From Streptomyces filipinensis (GTDB taxonomy: Bacteria; Actinomycetota; Actinomycetes; Streptomycetales; Streptomycetaceae), in the NCBI RefSeq assembly GCF_014649495.1, contig NZ_BMTD01000017.1, positions 62,001 to 126,000 of the forward strand: 64,000 nt of DNA. Direction: 5' to 3'. The notes under the pieces were generated by a model. It worked only from the letters and a program-made list of their open reading frames with translations, was not told where the DNA came from and ran no database searches. This document shows positions 1 to 8,423 of the stretch, piece by piece (the first letter of the stretch is position 1; each line of letters opens with the position of its first letter). The position numbers and the translations under genes are program-made.

Positions 1-537
1 GCCCTGCGCGGCTCCGGTGCGCTGCACGCCCGCCTGGCCGCCGCCGACCCGGAGGCCGCCCGCGCGATCCTGCCGAGCAACGGCCGCCGTATCGTCCGGG
101 CCCTGGAGGTGATCGAGATCACCGGCCGGCCCTTCACCGCGAACCTGCCCGGTCACGACTCCGTCTACGACACCGTCCAGATCGGTGTCGACGTGGCTCG
201 TCCGGAACTGGACGAACGCATCGCACGCCGCGTCGACCGGATGTGGGAGGCGGGCCTCGTGGACGAGGTACGCGCACTGGAGGCGCAGGGCTTGCGCGAG
301 GGGCGCACAGCGTCGCGCGCGCTGGGCTACCAGCAGGTGCTCGCGGCGCTCGCCGGGGAGTGCGCCGAAGCGGAAGCGCGGGCCGAGACCGTCCGTGCGA
401 CCAAACGCTTCGCGCGCCGTCAGGATTCATGGTTCAGGCGCGATCCCCGGGTGCACTGGTTGAGTGGGGCCGTGGCGGATCGCGGGGAACTTCCGCAGCA
501 GGCCCTGGCGTTGGTCGAACGACCGGTCACAGCCTGA
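1..537 (+). CDS. miaA: tRNA dimethylallyltransferase MiaA, C-terminal part (5' end outside window)
   Basis: The frame is open from base 1 and stops at 535-537, so only about 178 C-terminal residues are present. MiaA transfers the dimethylallyl group from DMAPP to N6 of A37 in tRNAs reading codons that begin with U. Family motifs visible here are the NGRRIVRALEV stretch, ASRALGYQQVL near the middle, and the C-terminal RATKRFARRQDSWFRRDP segment, which is characteristic of MiaA. The P-loop lies upstream of the window. Its place just before a small membrane protein gene and dapF fits the usual Streptomyces order. Identification is confident; the start cannot be seen. Confidence 0.95.
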   Translation, partial: ALRGSGALHARLAAADPEAARAILPSNGRRIVRALEVIEITGRPFTANLPGHDSVYDTVQIGVDVARPELDERIARRVDRMWEAGLVDEVRALEAQGLREGRTASRALGYQQVLAALAGECAEAEARAETVRATKRFARRQDSWFRRDPRVHWLSGAVADRGELPQQALALVERPVTA

Positions 538-638
538 TCACGTCATGGCATCGGGATGCGCCGCCGGTCATCGCGGACTTCGGGACCGTGCCATCATCGA
601 GCTTCGATCGACCAAGTGGAGCCTAGTTGGGAGGGCGC

Positions 639-1283
639 GTGGCGATGGAGGCCAGCCCTCGCGACACCGCACAAAGTGCCGAGCACGTCACCACCGAGGG
701 TGACGAACCGGACCGGGCCGAGGGGCGCGCTACCGGGGACTGCCGGGCTGAGCACCAGCTGGCCGAAGGCCGGCGCCCGGAGGCCCGACCGGCCGAGGAC
801 CTGGTCACCGGCGGCCGGCCGGCCGGGCACCGGCTGGCCGAGGAGACCCTCGCCGAAGCCCGGCTGACGGACGACGGGCCCGACGAGACGCCGGACGGCG
901 TGACCGACGACGGGCCGGAGCCCGAGGAGATGTACCCGGGCGGTCCGGAGGTCGAGGTCGAGCTGCGCCCGCAGCGCCGGCTGCGCATCTGGCAGCTCGC
1001 TCCCATCGTGGGTCTGTCCGCCGTCGGCTCCCTGATGTTCGCCTTCCCGCTCGCCTTCGACTTCGGCGACAGCGGTGCCGTGATCGCCATGCTCGGCCTG
1101 CTGATCTGCTCCTGCGCCGCCGGCTGGGGCATGATGGCCGCCCGCAGGGTGGGCTACACCTGGCCCGGCCTGCCGGCCCGGGGTTCGGGCCGCCGCCCCG
1201 ACTGGCGGGTCGTCCTCGGATACGTCCTGCTGGTGGCCGTAGTGGTGATCCTCGCGATGTGGCGCGTGGCAAGGCTCCGCTGA
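639..1283 (+). CDS. small integral membrane protein of unknown function
   Basis: About 214 residues. The first half is hydrophilic and low-complexity, rich in Glu, Asp, Gly, Pro and Arg with repeated AE/RPE motifs. The second half carries about three hydrophobic segments: LAPIVGLSAVGSLMFAFPLA, AVIAMLGLLICSCAAGWGMM and VVLGYVLLVAVVVILAMW. The protein ends in a short basic tail, so an inner-membrane protein with a long cytoplasmic N-terminus is likely. A GGAGG at 630-634 favours GTG 639; ATG 645 is the alternative. It sits between miaA and dapF and I recognise it only as a conserved Streptomyces hypothetical. No enzymatic motif is visible and no function is proposed. Confidence 0.75.
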   Translation: MAMEASPRDTAQSAEHVTTEGDEPDRAEGRATGDCRAEHQLAEGRRPEARPAEDLVTGGRPAGHRLAEETLAEARLTDDGPDETPDGVTDDGPEPEEMYPGGPEVEVELRPQRRLRIWQLAPIVGLSAVGSLMFAFPLAFDFGDSGAVIAMLGLLICSCAAGWGMMAARRVGYTWPGLPARGSGRRPDWRVVLGYVLLVAVVVILAMWRVARLR

Positions 1284-1298
1284 AGCGTGGCCCTCTGC

Positions 1299-1322
1299 GG
1301 GGGTGACCGCGCGGTCACCCCC
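1299..1322. repeat. perfect 24-bp palindrome between the membrane protein gene and dapF
   Basis: The half-site GGGGGTGACCGC (1299-1310) is followed directly by its exact complement (1311-1322). It lies 16 bp after the stop of the upstream gene and 90 bp before dapF. It could be the stem of a terminator (no T tract follows) or a dyad operator; the sequence alone does not decide. Confidence 0.7.
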
Positions 1323-1412
1323 TGACGGACCGTACCGTTGCAGGGTCCCGCACCCTCCCGCCTCCCGCCGGCCCAGCCCGGCGGAGCTGGAGCGACCCCG
1401 TACGATCGAGGA

Positions 1413-2282
1413 ATGAGCACACGGATCGCCTTCCTCAAGGGTCACGGCACCGAGAACGACTTCGTGATCGTCCCGGACCCGGAGAACGCCCTCGACCTGA
1501 GCCCGGCCGCCGTCGCCGCCCTGTGCGACCGCCGGGCCGGCATCGGCGGCGACGGTGTGCTGCACGTGGTGCGCTCGGCCGCGCATCCGGAGGCCCTGTC
1601 GATGACGGCCGAGGCCGAGTGGTTCATGGACTACCGCAACGGCGACGGCTCGGTCGCCGAGATGTGCGGCAACGGAGTTCGTGTGTTCGCGCGCTACCTC
1701 CAGCACGCGGGTCATGTGGGCGAAGGTGACGTCGCGATCGCCACGCGCGCGGGCGTGAAGACGGTCCACATCGCGAAGGACGGTGACATCACCGTCGGCA
1801 TGGGCCGCGCCCGCCTGCCGGAGGGCGACGTCACGGTCGGCGTCGGCGAGCTCAGCTGGCCCGCGCGCAACGTGAACATGGGCAACCCGCACGCGGTCGC
1901 CTTCGTCGAGGACCTCGCCGACGCCGGCAACCTGTACACCCCGCCGCCGGTCACCCCGGCGGCCACCTACCCGGACGGGGTGAACGTCGAGTTCGTCGTC
2001 GACCGCGGCCCCCGGCACGTCGCCATGCGCGTGCACGAGCGCGGCTCCGGCGAGACCCGCTCGTGCGGCACGGGCGCGTGCGCCGTCGCCGTGGCCGCCG
2101 CCCGGCGCGACGGCGCCGACCCGGCCGTCACCGGAACCCCGGCCACGTACACCGTCGACCTGCCCGGCGGCCGTCTGGTCATCACCGAGCGGCCCGACGG
2201 CCAGATCGAGATGACCGGACCCGCCGTGATCGTCGCCGAGGGCGAGATCGACGGCGAATGGCTGGAAAACGCGCTCCGCTGA
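1413..2282 (+). CDS. dapF: diaminopimelate epimerase
   Basis: A 289-residue enzyme that interconverts LL- and meso-diaminopimelate in the lysine and peptidoglycan pathway. Both catalytic cysteines are present in their family contexts: Cys85 in MCGNGVRVFARYL and Cys218 in GSGETRSCGTGAC. The N-terminal KGHGTENDFV motif fixes the start at ATG 1413. An alternative in-frame upstream start at 1338 would add 25 residues without family similarity. A TACGAT hexamer at 1401-1406 ends 6 nt before the ATG, so the message may be leaderless, although GAGGA is also present at 1408-1412. It is a cytoplasmic enzyme, and Streptomyces uses LL-DAP in its wall. Very confident. Confidence 0.98.
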   Translation: MSTRIAFLKGHGTENDFVIVPDPENALDLSPAAVAALCDRRAGIGGDGVLHVVRSAAHPEALSMTAEAEWFMDYRNGDGSVAEMCGNGVRVFARYLQHAGHVGEGDVAIATRAGVKTVHIAKDGDITVGMGRARLPEGDVTVGVGELSWPARNVNMGNPHAVAFVEDLADAGNLYTPPPVTPAATYPDGVNVEFVVDRGPRHVAMRVHERGSGETRSCGTGACAVAVAAARRDGADPAVTGTPATYTVDLPGGRLVITERPDGQIEMTGPAVIVAEGEIDGEWLENALR

Positions 2283-2564
2283 CCCGGCGTAAGGTCGAGG
2301 AGGACGCCCTTCGGCTCCCGGATCAGCGGTTTCCCGCGACCGGGGGCGTGGCGTCACCGCGGGCGACCGTGGCGAGTGGCGCAAACCCTAAACCTCCTTT
2401 CCATCGCTCGAATGGGTGATCCGTTTCACGCTCGCCGAGAGGCGGTCGGTCGCACGTGGTGGGCTCGATAGCATCAAGCACCGGCACGGACGGGGGAACG
2501 TCGCCATCCCTGAGCCGCGTACGCCCTGGGGCCCCGTCCGCCGGTCCACGAGCCGGAGGTGCCC

Positions 2565-4844
2565 ATGAGTGCGGAGGCCACGAATCCTGCGACCCCTGGC
2601 CCGGTAGCGCCCACAGCGTCCGCGGCGGCCGCCGCCCCCGCGGTGCCCCGGGCGGACCGCAGGAAGGCTCGGCCACGGATCGATCTGCGCAGGCTCGGCA
2701 GGGCCGCGCTGCTCGGCCCCGCCGTCCGCGGCAAGTTGCCCGACGCGATCAGCCATGTCGCGGAGGCGCACCGCGCCCATCATCCCGACGCGGACCTGGA
2801 CCCCCTGCGCCGCGCCTACGTCCTCGCGGAGTCCTCGCACCGCGGCCAGATGCGCAAGAGCGGTGAGCCGTACATCACCCACCCGCTCGCGGTGACCCTG
2901 ATCCTCGCCGAACTCGGCGCCGAGACCACGACCTTGACGGCCTCTCTGCTCCACGACACCGTCGAGGACACCGATGTGACGCTGGATCAGGTGCGGGAAC
3001 AGTTCGGCGAGGAGGTTCGTTATCTCGTCGACGGCGTCACGAAACTGGAGAAGGTCGACTACGGAGCCGCCGCCGAGCCCGAGACCTTCCGCAAGATGCT
3101 CGTCGCCACCGGCAGCGACGTGCGCGTGATGTCGATCAAACTCGCCGACCGCCTGCACAACATGCGCACCCTCGGCGTGATGCGCCCCGAGAAACAGGCG
3201 CGGATCGCCAAGGTCACCCGCGACGTCCTCATCCCGCTCGCCGAGCGCCTCGGCGTGCAGGCCCTGAAGACCGAGATGGAGGACCTGGTCTTCGCCATCC
3301 TGCACCCCGAGGAGTACGAGCACACACGCCGGCTCATCGCCGACAACGCCGCCCGCCCCGGCGACCCGCTGGCCGAGGTCGCCGACGAGATGCGCGGGGT
3401 GCTGCGCGAGGCCGGTATCCAGGCCGAAGTCCTCATCCGGCCACGGCACTTCGTCTCCGTCCACCGGGTGGGCCGCAAACGCGGACAGCTGCGCGGCACC
3501 GACTTCGGCCGCCTGCTGGTGCTGGTGGGAGAGGACGCGGACTGTTACGGCGTCCTCGGCGAACTGCACACCTGTATGACGCCGGTGGTCTCGGAGTTCA
3601 AGGACTTCATCGCCGTACCGAAGTTCAACCTGTACCAGTCGCTGCACACCGCCGTCGCCCGTCGGGACGGCCAGGTCGTCGAAGTCCTCATCCGCACCCA
3701 CCAGATGCACAAGGTCGCCGAGGCCGGCGTGGTCGCGCTCGGCAACCCGTACGCCCCCGCCTCCGACACCCCCGCCTCCGACGCCTGCGAGCACCCCGCC
3801 GACGGCGAGCGCGCCGACCCCACCCGCCCCGGCTGGCTCTCCCGCCTCCTCGACTGGCAGCGGGCCGCGCCCGACCCCGACACGTTCTGGTCCACCCTGC
3901 GCGAGGACCTGGCCCAGGACCGCGAGATCACCGTCTTCCGCCCCGACGGCGGCACGCTCGGCCTGCCCGAGGGCGCCACCTGCGTGGACGCCGCCTACGC
4001 CCAGTACGGCGAGGACGCCCACGCCTGCATCGGCGCCCGCGTCAACGGCCGCCTCGCCACCCTCAGCACCGTGCTGAGGGACGGCGACACCGTCCAGCTC
4101 CTCATGGGCCAGGACCCGGCCTCCGAGCCCTCCAGGGAGTGGCTGGAGCACGCCCACACCCCCGCCGCCCGCATCGCCATCCAGCGCTGGCTGGCGACGC
4201 ATCCCGGCGGCGGCACCGGGGCGGACGAGATGACCGGCGCACGCGCCGAACCCGCCGAGGGCACCCCCGCACCCCACCGCGCCCCCACCCCGGCCGACGC
4301 CCCCGCCGAGGGTCCCGCCGCACCTCGCCCGGCCGCCGCCGCTGCCGGGGGCGCCGCCGCGGCCCGGCCCCGGCGCGCCGACGTGCTCGCGGACCGGCCG
4401 AAGGCCGCCGTACGGCTCGCCGGGTGCTGTACGCCCGTGCCGCCGGACGCGATCACCGGCTTCGCGGTACGCGGGGGAGTGGTGACCGTGCACCGGGCGG
4501 AGTGCGCGGCGGTGGCGCACATGAAGGGCCGCGGGCGCACGGAGGTCGGCGTGCGCTGGGGGGACACCAGCGAGTGCCGCGTCACCCTGGTCGCTGAATC
4601 GTTCGGCCGCCCCCATCTGCTCGCCGACCTCACCGAGGCGATCGCCTCGGCGGGGGTCGACATCGTCTCCGCCACCGTCGAACCGCCCAGCCAGCAGCGG
4701 GTGCGGCACACCTACACCCTCCAACTCCCCGACGCCGCCCGCCTCCCGGCCCTGATGCGCGCCATGCGCGACGTCCCGGGCGTCTACGACGTGGCTCGCG
4801 CCCAGCACCAGACCGGCGGCCCCCTGGGAGACGCCGGAGCGTGA
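2565..4844 (+). CDS. rshA: RelA/SpoT-family (p)ppGpp synthetase/hydrolase, RshA-type
   Basis: 759 residues from ATG 2565, set by GGAGG at 2555-2559. An Ala/Pro-rich N-terminus is followed by the metal-dependent hydrolase domain (HRGQMRKSGEPYITHP, then LLHDTVEDTDVT with the HD pair at about 130-131). Next come a synthetase region (SVHRVGRKRGQLRGTDFGRLLVLV, FKDFIAVPKFNLYQSLHTAV), a TGS domain, an Ala/Pro-rich spacer at about 560-610 and a C-terminal ACT domain. It is the second long RSH protein of Streptomyces, not the main RelA. The stretch DFGRLLVLV differs from the usual DLYDLVAVRV of active synthetase domains, so synthetase activity may be reduced; that is an inference. It would adjust (p)ppGpp levels in the stringent response. 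Confidence 0.93.
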   Translation: MSAEATNPATPGPVAPTASAAAAAPAVPRADRRKARPRIDLRRLGRAALLGPAVRGKLPDAISHVAEAHRAHHPDADLDPLRRAYVLAESSHRGQMRKSGEPYITHPLAVTLILAELGAETTTLTASLLHDTVEDTDVTLDQVREQFGEEVRYLVDGVTKLEKVDYGAAAEPETFRKMLVATGSDVRVMSIKLADRLHNMRTLGVMRPEKQARIAKVTRDVLIPLAERLGVQALKTEMEDLVFAILHPEEYEHTRRLIADNAARPGDPLAEVADEMRGVLREAGIQAEVLIRPRHFVSVHRVGRKRGQLRGTDFGRLLVLVGEDADCYGVLGELHTCMTPVVSEFKDFIAVPKFNLYQSLHTAVARRDGQVVEVLIRTHQMHKVAEAGVVALGNPYAPASDTPASDACEHPADGERADPTRPGWLSRLLDWQRAAPDPDTFWSTLREDLAQDREITVFRPDGGTLGLPEGATCVDAAYAQYGEDAHACIGARVNGRLATLSTVLRDGDTVQLLMGQDPASEPSREWLEHAHTPAARIAIQRWLATHPGGGTGADEMTGARAEPAEGTPAPHRAPTPADAPAEGPAAPRPAAAAAGGAAAARPRRADVLADRPKAAVRLAGCCTPVPPDAITGFAVRGGVVTVHRAECAAVAHMKGRGRTEVGVRWGDTSECRVTLVAESFGRPHLLADLTEAIASAGVDIVSATVEPPSQQRVRHTYTLQLPDAARLPALMRAMRDVPGVYDVARAQHQTGGPLGDAGA

Positions 4845-4883
4845 CGGACGGCGCCGGGCCGTGCGGGGTGCTCGGTGGACGGT

Positions 4884-4911
4884 CGCGCGGGCCGGTGCAC
4901 AGGCCCGCGCG
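4884..4911 (+). terminator. hairpin downstream of rshA
   Basis: CGCGCGGGCC (4884-4893) pairs perfectly with 4902-4911 around an 8-nt loop. It begins 39 bp after the rshA stop. There is no strong T tract, as is usual in Streptomyces. Confidence 0.55.
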
Positions 4912-5040
4912 GTGCCCCGGCGCGCCACTCGGCCGGAACACCGCCCGACCGTGCGCAGAAGGCCCCCGGACCCAACCCGTTCGGGTGGGTCGGACGCGCG
5001 TCGCCGTCGCGGCACGAGAGCGCACTGGTAGCGGTGATGC

Positions 5041-6687
5041 ATGCCGCTCAGCCCCCGCCTCAACCGCCGCGCCGGCTCCCCGTTCCGGGCCCGCACCTCC
5101 CGGCACCGCAAGGCCGCCCTGCTCGCCTCCGCCGTCTCCGTCTGTCTCCTCGCAGCCGCGGCCCCGCCCGAGCCCCTCGGAGTCGGAGACCGGCTCTATC
5201 CGTACCTGGGCAACCCGGGCTACGACGTGGCGTCGTACGACCTCTCCCTCACCTACCCCGGCACCAACGAGAAGCCGCTCCAGGCCGTCACCACCATCGA
5301 TGCCCGGGCCACCGCCGATCTGGACCGGATCAACCTCGACTTCGCGCACGGCACCGTGCAGTCCGTCGAGGTCGACGGGCACCGCGCGGACTTCGCCACC
5401 GTCGGCGAGGACCTGGTCGTCACTCCCGACCACTCCCTCGACGAGGGCAGCTGGACCAGGATCAGGGTGAAGCACACCAGCGATCCCGCCGCCGCCAAGG
5501 ACGAGGACGGGGGGTGGGTGCGCACGACCGACGGCCTCGCGATGGCCAACCAGGCCGACGCCGCCCACCTGGTCTTCCCGTGCAACGACCACCCGTCCGA
5601 CAAGGCGATGTTCACCTTCCACGTCACCGCCCCGAACGGCTACACCGTCGTCGCCAACGGTCTGCCCGCCGGTGTGGACCGGGCCGGCCGCAGCACCACC
5701 TGGACCTACCGCACCCGGCACCCCATGGCCACCGAGCTCACCCAGGTGTCCATCGGCCGGTCCGCCGTGCTGCACCGGGAGGGACCGCACGGGCTGCCCG
5801 TCCGTGACGTCGTGCCCAGCGCCGACGCCAAGGCCCTCGAACCGTGGCTCGCCAAGACGCCCGACCAGATCGCCTGGCTGGAGGGCAAGGTCGGGCCGTA
5901 CCCGTTCGAGACCTATGGCGTGCTCATGGCACAGGCCTCCACCGGATTCGAACTGGAGACACAGACCCTGTCGCTCTTCGAGAAGAACCTGTTCACCGAG
6001 TCCTCCTTCCCTGCCTGGTACAAGGAGTCGATCATGGTGCACGAGCTGTCCCACCAGTGGTTCGGCGACAGCGTCAGCCCCCGCACCTGGTCCGACGTCT
6101 GGCTGAACGAGGGGCACGCCACCTGGTACGAGGCCCTGTACGCCGAGGAGTCCGCGCAGCGGTCGCTGGAGAACCGCATGAAGGCCGCGTACGCCGCCTC
6201 CGACAGCTGGCGCGCGGCCGGCGGTCCGCCCGGCCGGCCCGAGCCGCCCTCCCCCGGCCAGAAGATCGGCATCTTCCGGCCCAACATCTACGACGGCGCG
6301 GCGCTCGTGCTCTACGCCCTGCGGCAGGAGATCGGCCGGCCGGACTTCGAGCGGGTGGAGCGGGAATGGGTCCGGGAACACCGGGACTCCACGGCCACCA
6401 GCGCCGACTTCGTCCGGCTGGCCTCGACGGTCTCCGGCCGCGACCTGAGCGGCTTCTTCCAGGGCTGGCTGTACGGCGCGAAGACCCCGCCGATGCCCGG
6501 CCATCCCGACTGGAAGGCGTCCAGCCCCGAGAAGTCGGGCAAGCCGCACCGGAAGGCGTCCAGCCCGGAGAAGGTGGGCAAGCCGCACCGGAAGGCGTCC
6601 GGACCGGTCAAGCAGGGGAAGCATGATCGGAGGGGGTCCGGGCCGGTCAGGTCGCCGAAGGCGGGCGAGCCGCGTACCCCGCGATAA
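5041..6687 (+). CDS. secreted M1-family metallopeptidase
   Basis: 548 residues. A basic N-terminus followed by KAALLASAVSVCLLAAAA is a signal peptide, so the protein is exported. The gluzincin zinc site is intact: MVHELSHQWFG with HExxH, and the third ligand Glu in the downstream NEGHATWYE. The usual GAMEN exopeptidase motif is replaced by GFELETQT, as in other actinobacterial M1 proteins. The gene has no convincing ribosome-binding site, so the start rests on the signal peptide. The last 60 residues are a basic tail of 13-residue tandem repeats (separate entry). It probably trims extracellular peptides. It stands alone between rshA and hflX. Confidence 0.92.
   Translation: MPLSPRLNRRAGSPFRARTSRHRKAALLASAVSVCLLAAAAPPEPLGVGDRLYPYLGNPGYDVASYDLSLTYPGTNEKPLQAVTTIDARATADLDRINLDFAHGTVQSVEVDGHRADFATVGEDLVVTPDHSLDEGSWTRIRVKHTSDPAAAKDEDGGWVRTTDGLAMANQADAAHLVFPCNDHPSDKAMFTFHVTAPNGYTVVANGLPAGVDRAGRSTTWTYRTRHPMATELTQVSIGRSAVLHREGPHGLPVRDVVPSADAKALEPWLAKTPDQIAWLEGKVGPYPFETYGVLMAQASTGFELETQTLSLFEKNLFTESSFPAWYKESIMVHELSHQWFGDSVSPRTWSDVWLNEGHATWYEALYAEESAQRSLENRMKAAYAASDSWRAAGGPPGRPEPPSPGQKIGIFRPNIYDGAALVLYALRQEIGRPDFERVEREWVREHRDSTATSADFVRLASTVSGRDLSGFFQGWLYGAKTPPMPGHPDWKASSPEKSGKPHRKASSPEKVGKPHRKASGPVKQGKHDRRGSGPVRSPKAGEPRTPR
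6514..6669 (+). repeat. four 39-bp tandem repeats encoding a basic tail of the M1 peptidase
   Basis: Consecutive 13-codon units begin at 6514, 6553, 6592 and 6631 and encode KASSPEKSGKPHR, KASSPEKVGKPHR, KASGPVKQGKHDR and RGSGPVRSPKAGE. The first two differ at only a few bases and the last is the most diverged, which indicates stepwise duplication from the 5' side. Confidence 0.9.
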
Positions 6688-6748
6688 CACGGTGACGAGA
6701 CGTGCCGCCTCGTGCGACCATCTTCGGGTCGGCGCGAGGCGGGACACG

Positions 6749-6774
6749 GGAATCTCCCGGGGTACTCGTGCGTT
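6749..6774 (+). promoter_or_regulatory. candidate sigma-R promoter of hflX
   Basis: GGAAT at 6749-6753, an 18-nt spacer and GTT at 6772-6774 match the known Streptomyces sigma-R (thiol-oxidative stress) consensus exactly. The expected start would leave a leader of roughly 60-65 nt before hflX. The match was found by eye and not scored against the genome. Confidence 0.5.
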
Positions 6775-6784
6775 GACCCCACGT

Positions 6785-6802
6785 ACGGTCCCGTAGGACC
6801 GT
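6785..6802. repeat. inverted repeat in the hflX leader
   Basis: ACGGTCC (6785-6791) and GGACCGT (6796-6802) form a perfect 7-4-7 dyad just downstream of the candidate sigma-R promoter. It may be an operator or a small leader hairpin. Confidence 0.4.
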
Positions 6803-6844
6803 CGTATCGACGCCGTAACGGCATCCCATCGACGTAAGGATCCA

Positions 6845-8335
6845 ATGACCTCCTCTTCTTCCCCTTCCCAGGACACCCAGCGCCTCGCGCACGCCTATCC
6901 CGAAGGTCTTCGGGCCGATGCCCTGATGGAAGAGGACGTCGCCTGGAGCCACGAGATCGACGGCGAGCGGGACGGCGACCAGTTCGACCGCTCCGAGCGC
7001 GCGGCCCTGCGCCGTGTGGCGGGTCTGTCCACCGAGCTGGAGGACGTCACCGAGGTCGAGTACCGACAGCTCCGCCTGGAGCGGGTCGTGCTCGTCGGGG
7101 TGTGGACCACCGGCACCGCGCAGGACGCCGACAACTCCCTCGCGGAGCTGGCCGCCCTGGCGGAGACGGCGGGCGCGCTCGTGCTCGACGGCGTCATCCA
7201 GCGCCGCGACAAGCCCGACGCGGCCACCTACATCGGCTCCGGCAAGGCCCTGGAGCTGCGTGACATCGTCCTCGAAACGGGCGCCGACACGGTCGTCTGC
7301 GACGGTGAGCTCAGCCCGGGCCAGCTGATCCAGCTGGAAGACGTCGTCAAGGTCAAGGTCATCGACCGTACGGCCCTGATCCTGGACATCTTCGCCCAGC
7401 ACGCCAAGTCCCGGGAGGGCAAGGCGCAGGTCGCGCTCGCGCAGATGCAGTACATGCTGCCGAGGCTGCGCGGCTGGGGTCAGTCGCTGTCCCGGCAGAT
7501 GGGTGGCGGTCGTGGCGGCCTGGCCACGCGTGGCCCCGGTGAGACCAAGATCGAGACGGACCGGCGACGGATCCGCGAGAAGATGGCGAAGATGCGCCGG
7601 GAGATCGCGGAGATGAAGACCAGCCGCGAGATCAAGCGCCAGGAGCGCCGGCGCAACAAGGTGCCGTCCGTCGCCATCGCGGGCTACACCAACGCCGGCA
7701 AGTCCTCCCTGCTCAACCGCCTCACCGGCGCCGGCGTCCTGGTCGAGAACGCCCTGTTCGCGACCCTGGACCCGACCGTCCGCCGCGCGGAGACCCCGAG
7801 CGGCCGGCTGTACACGCTGGCGGACACCGTCGGCTTCGTCCGGCACCTGCCGCACCACCTGGTCGAGGCGTTCCGCTCCACCATGGAGGAGGTCGGTGAC
7901 TCCGACCTGATCCTCCACGTGGTGGACGGCTCGCACCCGGACCCGGAGGAGCAGCTCGCCGCCGTGCGCGAGGTGATCCGGGACGTCGGCGCCACCGACG
8001 TGCCCGAGATCGTCGTGATCAACAAGGCGGACGCCGCCGACCCGCTGGTCCTGCAGCGCCTGCTCAGGGTCGAGAAGCGCTCGATCGCCGTCTCGGCCCG
8101 TACCGGCCAGGGCATCGACGAGCTGCTCGCCCTGATCGACGACGAGCTGCCGCGCCCGTCGGTCGAGATCGAGGCGCTCGTGCCGTACACCCACGGCAAG
8201 CTCGTCGCCCGCGCCCACGCCGAGGGCGAGGTGATCTCCGAGGAGCACACCGCGGAGGGCACCCTGCTCAAGGTCCGGGTGCACGAGGAGCTGGCGGCGG
8301 ACCTGGCGCCCTACACCCCGGCATCCGCGGCCTGA
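6845..8335 (+). CDS. hflX: ribosome-associated GTPase HflX
   Basis: 496 residues from ATG 6845, with GTAAGGA just upstream. The HflX-specific N-terminal domain contains ATYIGSGKALELR and ALILDIFAQHAKSREGKAQVALAQMQYMLPRL. A glycine-rich loop follows (RQMGGGRGGLATRGPGETKIE), then a coiled-coil-like basic helix at about 236-272. The G domain starts at about 279 with GYTNAGKSSLLN (G1), then DTVGFVRHLP (G3) and NKAD (G4). HflX splits or rescues stalled 70S ribosomes under stress, which fits the candidate sigma-R promoter. It ends in a strong hairpin shared with the convergent peptidase gene. Confidence 0.97.
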   Translation: MTSSSSPSQDTQRLAHAYPEGLRADALMEEDVAWSHEIDGERDGDQFDRSERAALRRVAGLSTELEDVTEVEYRQLRLERVVLVGVWTTGTAQDADNSLAELAALAETAGALVLDGVIQRRDKPDAATYIGSGKALELRDIVLETGADTVVCDGELSPGQLIQLEDVVKVKVIDRTALILDIFAQHAKSREGKAQVALAQMQYMLPRLRGWGQSLSRQMGGGRGGLATRGPGETKIETDRRRIREKMAKMRREIAEMKTSREIKRQERRRNKVPSVAIAGYTNAGKSSLLNRLTGAGVLVENALFATLDPTVRRAETPSGRLYTLADTVGFVRHLPHHLVEAFRSTMEEVGDSDLILHVVDGSHPDPEEQLAAVREVIRDVGATDVPEIVVINKADAADPLVLQRLLRVEKRSIAVSARTGQGIDELLALIDDELPRPSVEIEALVPYTHGKLVARAHAEGEVISEEHTAEGTLLKVRVHEELAADLAPYTPASAA

Positions 8336-8353
8336 TCCCGAGGCCGCAACCGA

Positions 8354-8384
8354 AGGCCCGCTCCCCCGGTGGGGGAGCGGGCCT
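8354..8384 (+). terminator. strong terminator after hflX
   Basis: A 14-bp perfect stem (8354-8367 with 8371-8384) around GGT, followed by TT. It lies between convergent genes and so may act in both directions. Confidence 0.9.
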
Positions 8385-8423
8385 TTCACGCACCCCCTTA
8401 GGGGTGCGGTGCCGCGACCGCGC

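Noticed and set aside
594..2384. Long minus-strand open frame opposite the membrane protein and dapF genes
   Set aside because: Its composition is Arg/Gly/Val/His repeats typical of antisense frames in high-GC DNA. The plus strand carries clear dapF motifs.
2388..5111. 907-codon minus-strand frame opposite rshA
   Set aside because: It mirrors third-position GC of the real gene and shows no domain. It is an antisense shadow.
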